Below, piece after piece: positions 36,426 through 46,124 of a DNA stretch of 64,000 nucleotides (position 1 is its first letter; each line of letters starts with the position of its first letter). The position numbers and the translations under genes are program-made. Under the pieces are notes generated by a model that saw only the letters and a program-made list of their open reading frames with translations, was not told the DNA's origin and made no database searches. Origin of the DNA: Leptotrichia sp. HSP-342 (GTDB lineage: Bacteria; Fusobacteriota; Fusobacteriia; Fusobacteriales; Leptotrichiaceae); assembly GCF_041199995.1 (NCBI RefSeq), contig NZ_CP165646.1:1-64000 (forward strand). The letters run 5' to 3'.

Positions 36426-37493
36426 TTATTTTTTTATGAAAATTTTTTGTAATTTTCTATAATATGGACTACTTCCATCAGTCAGCTCATTTTTAAATTC
36501 ATCAAAACTTTTAAAATCGTCTCCACTTACACGATAAATCCAGTTTTTATTAAGTTTCAATGAATTTACACCTTTTCTTGTAGTAATAAATACATCAACT
36601 CCCAATTTTCTTATATCCTCCCGGTTCCCTTTGTATCGGTGACCCCAAGGATATGCAAGGCAATCTGGAGTTTTTCCAAGATTTTCTTCAATAATTTTTT
36701 TATTTTCAAGAATTTCAAATTCCACAATTTTTCTAAACTCTTCTTCACTAACTTTATCAAAAAATTCTTTTTGCTTTTCTTTAAATAATTTATTTAAAAA
36801 TTCTTTTTTTTCTTTTTCAGATTTATTATTTTTTTGAAACTCTGTTATATTTCTATATTTTTCTACAAAGTCTTTCTTTAGTCTATATCCAGGAATTGAA
36901 ATTTTACTTCTTAATTTAAATACTGGAAGTCCATTTAATTTTTCCATATCTTTTTTTTCATCATAATTTCCTTCAAAAAATAAATTATAGCTTTCTCTTT
37001 TAAAATATGGCGAACTTTCATTATCATAAAAAGCAAGCACTTCAATATCCTTTACTGTTAACTGATGAGAATGTGTGTGAAGCTGAAAGTCAATCAGTCC
37101 GCTTTTATACATTTCTCTTATTTCATCCCAATTTAAATAAGCTTCATCTTTTTCAATAAATTTTGTATTTAAAAAAATCGTAGCTTTCATATTATATTTT
37201 TTCAAAATTGGAAAAGCTAAAGTGTAATTATTTTTATAACCATCATCAAACGTTATTAATATTGAATTTTGTGGCAATATATAATTTAATCCCTTTAGTT
37301 CCTCCATTTTAAAAGTTTTTTTATCTTTTATCCATTTTATATGTTCTTCAAATTCATCTACAAAAATTCCACCTTTTCCTCTTTCACTGTCAACACTATG
37401 ATACATAAGACATAAAACAAAATTTTTTCTAGTTTTGTTATAAATGACAAATATAAAAAATAGTAGAATTATTATTAAAAATAAATATATCAT
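36426..37493 (-). CDS. Membrane-anchored polysaccharide deacetylase (NodB homology)
   Basis: 355 residues: an N-terminal membrane anchor (about 1-18), then a carbohydrate esterase 4 domain with ILITFDDGYKNN (motif 1, catalytic and metal Asp), LHTHSHQ (motif 2, H-x3-H metal ligands) and CLAYPWG (motif 3). A ~120-residue charged insert sits between motifs 2 and 3, longer than usual. It acts outside the membrane, removing N- or O-acetyl groups from a glycan. It stands between the MsbA-like exporter and the glycosyltransferase genes. Confidence 0.85.
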   Translation of the reverse strand: MIYLFLIIILLFFIFVIYNKTRKNFVLCLMYHSVDSERGKGGIFVDEFEEHIKWIKDKKTFKMEELKGLNYILPQNSILITFDDGYKNNYTLAFPILKKYNMKATIFLNTKFIEKDEAYLNWDEIREMYKSGLIDFQLHTHSHQLTVKDIEVLAFYDNESSPYFKRESYNLFFEGNYDEKKDMEKLNGLPVFKLRSKISIPGYRLKKDFVEKYRNITEFQKNNKSEKEKKEFLNKLFKEKQKEFFDKVSEEEFRKIVEFEILENKKIIEENLGKTPDCLAYPWGHRYKGNREDIRKLGVDVFITTRKGVNSLKLNKNWIYRVSGDDFKSFDEFKNELTDGSSPYYRKLQKIFIKK

Positions 37494-37816
37494 TTTTCCA
37501 TCCTTTATTTACAAATAGTAAAATTATTCTAAATACTGAAAAATAATTACTTTAGTAAATATTTTTTATTTTAATAGATATTAATTTTATACTTCAACAT
37601 AAATTAAAGGTTTTTATATTTATTCTTTTTAATTTTATATTATTTTAAAAACAAATTCAAAAATTATAAATATTTAAGCCAAACCTAAGATTGTTTGATA
37701 TACAAGTTTGATATTAAATGTAAAATGGAATTATTATAACCATTTATACCTATATTTTATACGAAATATAAAAAAATAACAACTAAAAAATAAGAAAAAT
37801 ATTTATTAAAATATAA
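37494..37816. other. 323-base AT-rich intergenic region, nothing recognised
   Basis: Between the deacetylase start and the stop of the first glycosyltransferase gene of the cluster. Very AT-rich, no convincing ORF, terminator hairpin or repeat. It presumably contains the promoter of the deacetylase-exporter pair on the minus strand, but no clear -35/-10 pair stands out. Confidence 0.5.
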
Positions 37817-38560
37817 TTATAATTTTCCTTTCAACTTTAAGATTTTTGCTCTGATTTTTTTTATAAATCTATCAATTTTAAAGCTTAATACAGTATTTTT
37901 ACGATTTTTACTAAAATGAACGTGTCTTTTATTTCCAATATGTGTTACATATGGTTCCTTAAAAAATACTGTTTTAAACCCATGTTCTTTATAAAAATTA
38001 GATAAAACTTCCTCATATCTCTGATTTTCCAATTTTTCGTGAAGCCCAAATAAGTCCATATCTTTTTTTCTTCTTAAGGCTGGATTATAAGTAAATATTT
38101 CACCTTTTACACTATAATATTTTTCGCCATTTTTTGAAATATAGTCTTTATCATAAAAAAAATCTTTTACAAAGTCTTTTTTATCACGTAATCCAACAAC
38201 TAGAATTTTTTCATCTTCCTCCATCAGTTCCATTGATTTTTCAATAAAACCTTTTTTCAAAAATTTCCAGTCATCTTCACAGTGAAAAATATACTTAGTA
38301 TCAACCTCACGGTAAGCCTTATCAATTGACTTTAATTGCCCCAGCCGTGTTTCATTAACTATAAGCTTGAAATTATTATTTTTATCGTTATATTTTGAAA
38401 TTAATCTCTCCAATTTTTTCCCTTCAGTACTGTCTTCTGTAATTATTATCTTTTTAATTGGATAAGTATTGTATTCAAAAAAGCTGTCAAGCGTTTCTTC
38501 CAGCAGATCGAATCTTCCGCAGCTAGTTATTACCAGCGTTACTTCTTTCATATCTATCAA
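37817..38560 (-). CDS. Glycosyltransferase family 2
   Basis: 247 residues with the GT2 nucleotide-sugar fold: VTLVITSCGRFDLLEETLDSFFEYN, then ITEDS and the metal-binding HCEDDW (DxD-like) near residue 95. The C-terminus is short and basic with no membrane helix. It overlaps the upstream bidomain glycosyltransferase gene by 38 bases, indicating coupled translation. The sugar added is unknown; the setting implies core oligosaccharide or another surface glycan. Confidence 0.85.
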   Translation of the reverse strand: MIDMKEVTLVITSCGRFDLLEETLDSFFEYNTYPIKKIIITEDSTEGKKLERLISKYNDKNNNFKLIVNETRLGQLKSIDKAYREVDTKYIFHCEDDWKFLKKGFIEKSMELMEEDEKILVVGLRDKKDFVKDFFYDKDYISKNGEKYYSVKGEIFTYNPALRRKKDMDLFGLHEKLENQRYEEVLSNFYKEHGFKTVFFKEPYVTHIGNKRHVHFSKNRKNTVLSFKIDRFIKKIRAKILKLKGKL

Positions 38561-40079
38561 GCCCTTTCTTAGCTTTTGTTTTTTTATTTTCTATTGCCTT
38601 TGCCAAATATTCATCATTTTTTTTCAACCTGCTTCTATCATTTTCATTATGATATAAATGGCAAGTCAAAGCCTCAAACTTGAGTTTTTTCTTTTTACAT
38701 CCAATATTAAACAGCCTTACGGCAAGTTCACTATCCTCTCTTCCCCAACCTTCTATTTCTTCCTCAAAACCATTTACTCTAATTAAATCATCTTTAAAGA
38801 AGGACATGTTGCAAGATCTTACTCCACGTAAATTTCTATCTACTTTTGTAAAAATTTTTGAAAGAAGTTTGCTTCTTACCATATTCATATTGTTTTTAAG
38901 CCCTTTTGTAAAAAGATTTATTTTTTTGCCTTCCATTATTTCCTTTGCCATAGCTGGTGAAGTTATAACTCGTGAACCTTGAATAAAACAACCTCTTTCC
39001 ATATTTTTTATATGATCTTCAACAAAATGCCTATTTAATATCAAATCACCATCAATTATTATTATATAATTACCTGTTGCCTTGCTTATCGCCCTATTTC
39101 TAGACATTCCAGCCCGAAATCCCTTATCTTCCTGCCACGAATGGATAATATTGCTTTGAGGATAACTTTGCTGAAATCTTTTTACTAAATCTATTGTTTC
39201 CTGCTTTGAGCCATCATCAGCAATTATAATTTCCTTTGGTGTAACAGTTTGATCTAATGCACTATTTAAGCAAGCTTCCAAAGCTTTTGGCCAATTGTAT
39301 GTAGTAATAACAAGGGAAGTATCGTTTCCTAAATTATTATAATATTCTTCACGTAATTTTGTATATTTTGTCATCGTATAGATGGAGCTATATTTAGCAA
39401 GCAAATACCCTTCATAGCCATCTAGAAACCCCAACTGCAAAATATACATCTTTATAAACCTGAACAGCATTTTGGAATATATTTTTATAAAACTTGGGTT
39501 TTTACCTTTTTTTATATATTCTTTAGCACTTTGGGAAGTATATCTATTTAATTTTTCAAGAAATTCCTCTATACTATCGTAAGTATAATGGATTATCATT
39601 TTTTTTATTTTTTTTATTTGACTGTCAGTCTGGTACTGCTCATGAACTTCACGGCTATTTATTTTTACTTTTCCATTTTTCCATAATCTGATTACATAGT
39701 CATCCCATCCGCCAAATTTTATTTCTTTTTTGAAAGCTATATTTCGCAGTTTAATTTTGTAAACATCACCTGATGGATTTTCACTGTTTATAATTGATTT
39801 TATTTTTACTTTCAGCTGTGGCGATATTACTTCGTCAGCATCTATCAATAAAATCCATTCACCCTTGCATTTTTTTAAAACAGAATTTTTTTGCGGTCCA
39901 TATCCTTTCCATTTTTCTACAAAAACTTTTGCTCCCTTCGCAAGTGCAATTTCCACAGTTCTGTCGTTACTTCCGCTGTCTACAACTATTACTTCATCAG
40001 CTATTTCTCTTACTGAATCCAAAGTTTTCCCAATTCTGTTTTCCTCATTAAAAGTTATTATTCCTACGGATAATTTCAT
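38523..40079 (-). CDS. Two-domain glycosyltransferase (WaaE-like GT2 fused to a second GT2)
   Basis: 518 residues with two complete GT2 domains. Domain 1 (about 1-235) is WaaE/KdtX-like: LSVGIITFNEENRIGKTLDS, VDSGSNDRT, LLIDADE, QLGFLDGYEGY. Domain 2 (about 250-500) resembles the chondroitin-synthase-type GT2: LVITTYNWPKALEACLNSAL, IADDGS, IIIDGDLI, and the GWGREDSELAVRLF acceptor motif. GGAG spacing favours the ATG at 40079 over 40085. One chain could add two successive sugars. First and second genes of the coupled pair with 37817. Confidence 0.88.
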   Translation of the reverse strand: MKLSVGIITFNEENRIGKTLDSVREIADEVIVVDSGSNDRTVEIALAKGAKVFVEKWKGYGPQKNSVLKKCKGEWILLIDADEVISPQLKVKIKSIINSENPSGDVYKIKLRNIAFKKEIKFGGWDDYVIRLWKNGKVKINSREVHEQYQTDSQIKKIKKMIIHYTYDSIEEFLEKLNRYTSQSAKEYIKKGKNPSFIKIYSKMLFRFIKMYILQLGFLDGYEGYLLAKYSSIYTMTKYTKLREEYYNNLGNDTSLVITTYNWPKALEACLNSALDQTVTPKEIIIADDGSKQETIDLVKRFQQSYPQSNIIHSWQEDKGFRAGMSRNRAISKATGNYIIIIDGDLILNRHFVEDHIKNMERGCFIQGSRVITSPAMAKEIMEGKKINLFTKGLKNNMNMVRSKLLSKIFTKVDRNLRGVRSCNMSFFKDDLIRVNGFEEEIEGWGREDSELAVRLFNIGCKKKKLKFEALTCHLYHNENDRSRLKKNDEYLAKAIENKKTKAKKGLDRYERSNAGNN

Positions 40080-40110
40080 CAGCATTCTCCTATTTCATAT
40101 TTTTTAATTC

Positions 40111-41205
40111 CTAAACAGCAGGCAGAGCATTCTTTTGACACAATTCATCAAACATTTTTTCAAAGTTTACATCATTAATACGATTTTCAGGATAATCAAT
40201 TAATATATTGCCTTCTTCCCTTATACGCCATTTATTTTTATTAATCTTTGGACCATAAAAAGCCATTATTTTCTTATTCAATCCTTCGGCAATATGTAAA
40301 ATCGAAGTATCAAGCGATACTACTAAATCACTGCTATTAATTATTGATATAGAATCCAGGATTGTTTTAGATTTTTCAAAAAATAAAACATTTTTATTAT
40401 CCGTTTTTTTTAGGATATTATGTATTGTTTCCCTGTCATTTGGTGAATCTAGAATTATAATTGTGTAATCCTTGTACATTTCTCCCAATCTTTTTATTAT
40501 AATAAGTGCATTTTCCTCGTTTATCTTTCTTCCTCTTGATGCTCCAAAAAAGTTTAATGCTATTATTTTATCTTTCACATTATTTTCTTCAAGAAATTTG
40601 GCTACATTTTTTTCAGATTCTTCGGAAACAGGAATATCATATTTTGTGTCTTTTATTTCAATATTTACACTTTCTACCATTTGCTTATAAATTTGAATCA
40701 TTTTTAAAGTGTTATTCTGCTTTATGTTTTTATTGTAAATATGGTATCCATCCTTGTTGTATCCAACGTTTACGGTTGCATTTACCCTGTTTAGAAGGTA
40801 AACTTGCTTGTATTTTAGCCCTTCAGTTGAATCAAAAAGGACATCATAGTTATTTTTCCCAAGTGTTTTTGCAATACTTCTCCACTCCTGCATCTTTTTC
40901 CTGTCAAGAATGTAATATTTATTAATGTTTTTGTTTAGTTTTAACAAATTTTCGAGGGATTTATCTGCAACAACATCAATTTTTATGTTGGGATAATTTT
41001 TTCTTATTTCCCTAAAGATGAAGGAGCTTATTATGTAATCTCCAATTTTTCCATCTGTTCTTAGAAATAAAATACGCTTTATATTTGAAGGTATAAGATT
41101 AATATTCTTTTTCTTTTTATCAAATATGTGACTTAGCATCTTATTTTTTTTGTCCACCAATTTATCCCTATATGGTCTATAAAATTTCCAGTTTATTTTA
41201 TTCAT
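40111..41205 (-). CDS. Heptosyltransferase-family glycosyltransferase (GT9)
   Basis: 364 residues of the GT9/WaaF fold: RILFLRTDGKIGDYIISSFIFREIRKNYP at the start of the N-terminal half, FDSTEGLKYKQ, then DLVVSLDTSILHIAEGLNKKIMAFYGP in the donor-binding half. GT9 enzymes add heptose (or hexose) to LPS core. It is one of three GT9 genes in the cluster. A 140-base gap ahead of it (41206-41345) holds a 7-bp hairpin TACGTTA/TAACGTA (41237-41259) without a T-tract. Confidence 0.87.
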   Translation of the reverse strand: MNKINWKFYRPYRDKLVDKKNKMLSHIFDKKKKNINLIPSNIKRILFLRTDGKIGDYIISSFIFREIRKNYPNIKIDVVADKSLENLLKLNKNINKYYILDRKKMQEWRSIAKTLGKNNYDVLFDSTEGLKYKQVYLLNRVNATVNVGYNKDGYHIYNKNIKQNNTLKMIQIYKQMVESVNIEIKDTKYDIPVSEESEKNVAKFLEENNVKDKIIALNFFGASRGRKINEENALIIIKRLGEMYKDYTIIILDSPNDRETIHNILKKTDNKNVLFFEKSKTILDSISIINSSDLVVSLDTSILHIAEGLNKKIMAFYGPKINKNKWRIREEGNILIDYPENRINDVNFEKMFDELCQKNALPAV

Positions 41206-41345
41206 TCCTTTTATTCCTTATACAGATATATTTATTTACGTTAGTTTGAGGATAACGTATAATTCCTTTGTAGTTTTGTATTATATCCAAGCTTTATTCA
41301 TATTTATTAAGAAATATTAAAGTTTGAATAGATGTTTAAATAAAT

Positions 41346-42440
41346 TTATTTAGTTTCAGATATTTTTTCAATTTGAGTATTTAACCATTGTATTGGTTTT
41401 GATAGTGAAAAATTATAGGTCTGATTATGGTTCCCAGCAGTTCTTGAAATTGTTTGGAGACTATCGGCAGTTGTTTTAGGAGACCACCTGCATAAATTAT
41501 ATTTATTATTTGCATAAAAGCTAAGTAACGGCTTGTTTAATGAAGTTGCTATATGAATGCCTCCTCCATCAACTCCTACAACTATATCAGATGTAGCCAT
41601 AAACAAAACATATTTTCTAATATCAAATTGTGGCGATAAGGAAATATCAAGTTTCTTGTTTACTAGAGGCTTTAGCTTTTTAAAGTATTCATCACTTCCG
41701 TTTGTATTGCCCATAATAATCTTTACCTTTTTCATTTTCTCTTCAGAAATGTTATTGAGAAGCTGTGAAACTTCGCCAGGATTCATCTCTCTATCGCTTC
41801 CCTGTGGAACTAATAGAATTTTTACTTTTTTATATGAATTTTCTAAACTGGAATTCCAAAATTCTTCCATTTTGTCAATGTCCTGCTGTAAAAGTTCAAT
41901 ATGTGGCTTTTGCTTTTCTATCTTAAAATATTTTGAAAATTCTGAATCAATTAAATAATCTATAATATGAGTTTCCATTGGAGGAGTACAATCAAAGTCA
42001 TAGTTTTTTAGAATTTCTTTATTGTAGTGATGTCCTTCATAATTTTCTCCAAAAATTATTGTAATTTTCGGATTCAATATTTTTTTCCAAATCATTCTTT
42101 TTGTATTTTCCTTGCTTAGAAAGTCCAGTAATACATCCCATTTTTTAGAATTTCTAAGTACATCTTTACGGTTTACGATAACATCAATTATATGTTCGTT
42201 CTCATTACTTAATTTGGCAAATTCTATATTTCTGTCTGTTACGACCATTCCAAGCTTAATATCAGGATATATTTTTCTTAATTGTCTGGCATAGGAAAAA
42301 GACATTAAAGTATCTCCAATTGAATCTTTTGGATTAAGAAGAATGGTTCTTATGTTTTTTAAATTGATATCCTTATGCTTTTTTTTAGTGCCAAACAGCC
42401 ATATTATTATCTTGGATTTTATACTGTTTATTATACTCAT
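41346..42440 (-). CDS. Heptosyltransferase-family glycosyltransferase (GT9)
   Basis: 364 residues, GT9: NIRTILLNPKDSIGDTLMSFSYARQLRKIYP, LLVPQGSDREMNPGEVSQLL, and SDIVVGVDGGGIHIATSLNKPLLSFYA (donor-site Asp-Gly-Gly). It carries a basic membrane-proximal N-terminus. GAAAGGG precedes the ATG. It follows the GT4 gene by 23 bases. Weak similarity to the adjacent GT9 suggests different acceptors. Confidence 0.87.
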   Translation of the reverse strand: MSIINSIKSKIIIWLFGTKKKHKDINLKNIRTILLNPKDSIGDTLMSFSYARQLRKIYPDIKLGMVVTDRNIEFAKLSNENEHIIDVIVNRKDVLRNSKKWDVLLDFLSKENTKRMIWKKILNPKITIIFGENYEGHHYNKEILKNYDFDCTPPMETHIIDYLIDSEFSKYFKIEKQKPHIELLQQDIDKMEEFWNSSLENSYKKVKILLVPQGSDREMNPGEVSQLLNNISEEKMKKVKIIMGNTNGSDEYFKKLKPLVNKKLDISLSPQFDIRKYVLFMATSDIVVGVDGGGIHIATSLNKPLLSFYANNKYNLCRWSPKTTADSLQTISRTAGNHNQTYNFSLSKPIQWLNTQIEKISETK

Positions 42441-42463
42441 GTGAACCCTTTCTTTACATTAAA

Positions 42464-43627
42464 TTATAAATAGTTATTAATATTTTTTAGAGTTTTTATA
42501 TTTTCTATTAATTTTTTGAGTTTTTCTCTATTATTTTTCATTGAAAAATCATCAGCTCTAACTAATGATATTTTTCTATAATTATTATATTTTTCATCAT
42601 CACTCATCAATTCGCAAACTTTTTCTACGAATACATCTTTATCGTTTAAAGGAATCAGTTTCCCATATTCACTATTTTTTCCTAATATATCTTTTGGTCC
42701 AGTAGGGCAGTCATATGCCACAACAGGTGTTCCAAAAGCAAGGCTTTCCAGCAATACAGTTGGCAAACCTTCATATTTTGCAGTATGCACAAATAATTTA
42801 GCATTTTTAAAGAATGGATATGGATTTTCAATTTGCCCAAGCAGAATTACATCATTTTCCAGCTTATATTCTTTAATTTTTTGTTTAATCAGCTCCACTT
42901 TTTCACCATTTCCAATGAAATAAAGCTTCTCTTTTATTCCACGCTGTTTTAATTTATAGTAAATATCGACAAGATGTTCAGGCTGCTTCTGTTCTGTCAA
43001 ACGTGAAACTTGCAGGAAATAGTCCTGCTTTAAATAATTTTCATACTTTTTATCAATATTTTCAGCTTTTTTACGAACAGCTTCTAAATCTATTGGATTG
43101 TAGACAAGTTCCACTTTGTTTTTATCCATTCCTAAAATTTCCACAAATTCATCTCTCATTGTATCACAGATTGCCAGTATCTTATCATATTTTTTATATT
43201 GTTTTTTATATTTTTCTATTTTATCTGCACTTAGTTTTTCTCCAAAAGTAAGTGAGAAATGAATCCAGGCAAATACAGGCACTTTTATATCAAAATTATT
43301 ATATTTCAATAAATTTGAAGAATAATCTATAATAACATCATATTTATTTTCTTTTATTATTTTTTCAACCTTTTTCAAATAAGTTGTCTTTGCCCTTATC
43401 CGATAAATTTCTTTAATAAGTTTATTTTTGCCATTATAGTTATCAAATAAGAATTTATAATTTACCTTTTCAGGAATTTCATTTTCAAATAAGTTATTTT
43501 CTCCATGATTCCAAGTTATAAGTAAATCAACATCGTAATTCAGTTCCACCAGATTTTTTAAAACACTAAGTAAAACTCTTTCTTCGCCACCCATACTAAG
43601 ATGTCCGTGCAATACCAATACTTTCAT
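42464..43627 (-). CDS. Glycosyltransferase family 4
   Basis: 387 residues, GT-B fold: N-terminal LHGHLSMGGEERVLLSVLKNL (acceptor-binding GGxE), linker QVSRLTEQKQPEHLVDIYYKL, and donor-binding AKLFVHTAKYEGLPTVLLESLAFGTPVVAYD with the E-x7-E pair. Similar enzymes add GlcNAc, galactose or glucose to LPS core or O-chains using UDP-sugars. GGGG precedes the ATG. No membrane helix. Confidence 0.9.
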   Translation of the reverse strand: MKVLVLHGHLSMGGEERVLLSVLKNLVELNYDVDLLITWNHGENNLFENEIPEKVNYKFLFDNYNGKNKLIKEIYRIRAKTTYLKKVEKIIKENKYDVIIDYSSNLLKYNNFDIKVPVFAWIHFSLTFGEKLSADKIEKYKKQYKKYDKILAICDTMRDEFVEILGMDKNKVELVYNPIDLEAVRKKAENIDKKYENYLKQDYFLQVSRLTEQKQPEHLVDIYYKLKQRGIKEKLYFIGNGEKVELIKQKIKEYKLENDVILLGQIENPYPFFKNAKLFVHTAKYEGLPTVLLESLAFGTPVVAYDCPTGPKDILGKNSEYGKLIPLNDKDVFVEKVCELMSDDEKYNNYRKISLVRADDFSMKNNREKLKKLIENIKTLKNINNYL

Positions 43628-43770
43628 TTTTTCCCCATTCTTAATTACTATAAAATATTCTTTTTTTATATCAATCTACAATACTCTAAAAACTTAAAAT
43701 TTATGTTATTATGAATTTTTTAGAAGAAATATTGTAAAAAATATTATTTTAATCACTTTATACAGCTATT

Positions 43771-44781
43771 TTAGTCTATTTCATACATTTTTTTAAAATG
43801 TTCCAGAAAACTTCCTGCTGTATCCCGTTTTCCAGCGTCAATTTTATATGTAAGTTTGTGAATATTGATTCTTTTAGTTATTTCATCCAGCTTTTGCTGT
43901 GAAAATTTATCAAACCAGACTCTTATCATTTCGTGTGTCAATGTATCTGAGACAACTTTACATTTTTTATCTTTGTAATAATTTTCGATTAACTCAGTAT
44001 ACAACACTTGAAAGAAAAAGTAGTTTGGAGCTAAATCGTTATATTTCCAAAAGATTAGCAGCATATCTAGCAAAACTTTCAATACTTCATTGTTTTTCTT
44101 TGCAAAAATTACGCTATTTAATACTCTGACTTTCATTTCTTCATTCCACGAAAAATAAAAATCATCGTATTCTTCCCAGTCTTTTTTCTCTTCTAAACTA
44201 AGGCTGTCATCTCTTTGGAACATAAAATAGTCCATTTCAAAATATTCCTGTGGCAAATAGTCTGTAAGCAAAATTGTCGCATCAATCCACACTCCACCAT
44301 AGTTAATTAGTAAAGCGAGTCTTATTATATCTGTAAAATGTGCAAAATTTATTTTTTTGGCTTCAAGCTTTTGTAAAATATATTCTGGTATTTCAAGATA
44401 ATCGTTTATATTATTCATATCCAAGTGTATTACTGTGTAGTCTTTTTTATATTTTTGTACAGATTTATAGCTTATTTTCACTACATCAGGCAATTTTTCA
44501 AAATCCCATCCTTGCCCCCAGAACTGCCATATAATTTTTTCATTCTCAAATGATTTTTTTTGCTTAATTTGCTCTGTTTTGATACCTTTTGTAAAATATT
44601 CATTTAAAAGCTCATTCCAGTCTTCTCCAACCATTTTTTGAGTTATAAAGTAAACTCTGTTTTGGATTTTATTAAATAATTTTTTTGGCATCATTTCCTT
44701 GTATATATATTTATATGGTTTTTGCCTTAATTTTTTGTTAAGCCTATCAAGTTTTGAAATATTAAATTTATAATTATTCAT
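43771..44781 (-). CDS. Capsular polysaccharide synthesis (Caps_synth/GT32-like) glycosyltransferase
   Basis: 336 residues. KIIWQFWGQGWDFEKLPDVVKISYKSV and HFTDIIRLALLINYGGVWIDATILLT contain the DxD-type sugar-binding motif of the Caps_synth family (PF05704), close to GT32 enzymes that add hexose or GlcNAc. Its start overlaps the end of the O-antigen ligase-like gene by eight bases, so expression is coupled. The C-terminus has AGSFLEHF and no membrane segment. Confidence 0.83.
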   Translation of the reverse strand: MNNYKFNISKLDRLNKKLRQKPYKYIYKEMMPKKLFNKIQNRVYFITQKMVGEDWNELLNEYFTKGIKTEQIKQKKSFENEKIIWQFWGQGWDFEKLPDVVKISYKSVQKYKKDYTVIHLDMNNINDYLEIPEYILQKLEAKKINFAHFTDIIRLALLINYGGVWIDATILLTDYLPQEYFEMDYFMFQRDDSLSLEEKKDWEEYDDFYFSWNEEMKVRVLNSVIFAKKNNEVLKVLLDMLLIFWKYNDLAPNYFFFQVLYTELIENYYKDKKCKVVSDTLTHEMIRVWFDKFSQQKLDEITKRINIHKLTYKIDAGKRDTAGSFLEHFKKMYEID

Positions 44782-46075
44782 TTTTGTCTTGTCTCTTTTC
44801 TAGTTTTATTTTTTCTTTCCATAAATAATTCAGTAAAAACAACAATATTACTGAAGTTATAATCATATATTTATTATTTAGGTTTATATCAGTAATCCCT
44901 TGTATTGCCCATGCCGCAAGAGCCGCTTTTGTACCAATTTCAAGAGCAACTAGCCTGCTATCAATATTTTCCTTATTTTTAGAAAAGTTCATAGAGGCTG
45001 CCTTCATGAAAGTACTTACAAAAAATATCACAAAGAACAGAATTCCCACAATTCCAAAATCCAGCAGGAACTGAAGATAAGTACTGTGTGTATGCACATA
45101 ATAAATCGGCCACTCGCTTAGCTTATCAAGAAAATTTTGATGGACATAATTGCTAACACCAGTTTTTTTGTAATATTCAAGATTAAATTCTTTCCTATCT
45201 TCCCATTGCCAGCCCAGTATAGGTTTTTGTCTAAAGGCCTCAAGTCCTGTTTTCCAAAAGATGACTCTCAGGTTGCTGGAAGGATCTTTTTCATAATTTA
45301 CAATATACTGTAGTCTATCTGTAATTGAGTTTGGAAGAACGAAGTATCCGCCTAAACAGATAAGGATTGCAGCTAGAACATATTTTTTCTTTTTTTTGAA
45401 TATAATGTAGAAAACTGTTGGTAATAGACAGATATATACCATTTTCGATCTGTTTACAATAACCAGGAAAAATGTTAATGTTGTCATTATAAATAAAAAG
45501 ATTTTTATTATTTTATTCTTTTTATTATTTTCATTTTTATAGAAAAATAAAAAAGACATCAGAAATAGCAAAATTATACACATTATATTTGCAAAATCCT
45601 GGACAGTCAAAATAGCAGTAATTCTTGGATAATACATGCCTACTGGATTTGCCCATTCTTTATAGTCTTTTATAAAATTGAAAGTAGCAAGAATCATAAC
45701 TATTACGGCACTAAAAAGCGTAGCTTTTAGAAGAATCATAACTTTTTTCATATCCTTTACAAAAAAGATAAATGGAAAGAAAATAAGATAACGAAGAATA
45801 TAGTTATCTAGACGAGTATCTATTCCGCCATCAAAATATGCTATTATAAATGGAACAAAAATAAAAAGCAGCAATTCTATTGAAAATTCAATATCCAGAG
45901 ATTTAAATAGCGTTTTCCTATTTTCTCTTGAAATCATGGCAATTATAAATATTAATGACAAGACACGTATTGCAACATTGTTTTCAAATTTTTCTGATAA
46001 AAATAAGGCCATTCCCACTAATATACAAAAAATAAATCCTATCCTATTTATAATTAAATTAATTTTTTTATTCAT
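44774..46075 (-). CDS. O-antigen ligase / Wzy_C-family membrane protein
   Basis: 433 residues with about 11-12 helices and the large periplasmic loop of the family: NLRVIFWKTGLEAFRQKPILGWQWE, followed by HTHSTYLQFLLDFGIVGILFF, the conserved His-containing motif of WaaL/Wzy_C ligases. Such proteins join an undecaprenyl-linked glycan to lipid A-core, or polymerise repeat units. Surrounded by LPS-type transferases, ligase is more likely than polymerase, but they cannot be told apart by sequence alone. Confidence 0.85.
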   Translation of the reverse strand: MNKKINLIINRIGFIFCILVGMALFLSEKFENNVAIRVLSLIFIIAMISRENRKTLFKSLDIEFSIELLLFIFVPFIIAYFDGGIDTRLDNYILRYLIFFPFIFFVKDMKKVMILLKATLFSAVIVMILATFNFIKDYKEWANPVGMYYPRITAILTVQDFANIMCIILLFLMSFLFFYKNENNKKNKIIKIFLFIMTTLTFFLVIVNRSKMVYICLLPTVFYIIFKKKKKYVLAAILICLGGYFVLPNSITDRLQYIVNYEKDPSSNLRVIFWKTGLEAFRQKPILGWQWEDRKEFNLEYYKKTGVSNYVHQNFLDKLSEWPIYYVHTHSTYLQFLLDFGIVGILFFVIFFVSTFMKAASMNFSKNKENIDSRLVALEIGTKAALAAWAIQGITDINLNNKYMIITSVILLFLLNYLWKEKIKLEKRQDKNE

Positions 46076-46124
46076 AATATTAAGTTCTCTTTCTTTTTTT
46101 ATTTTTAAAATGATAACTTTAATC

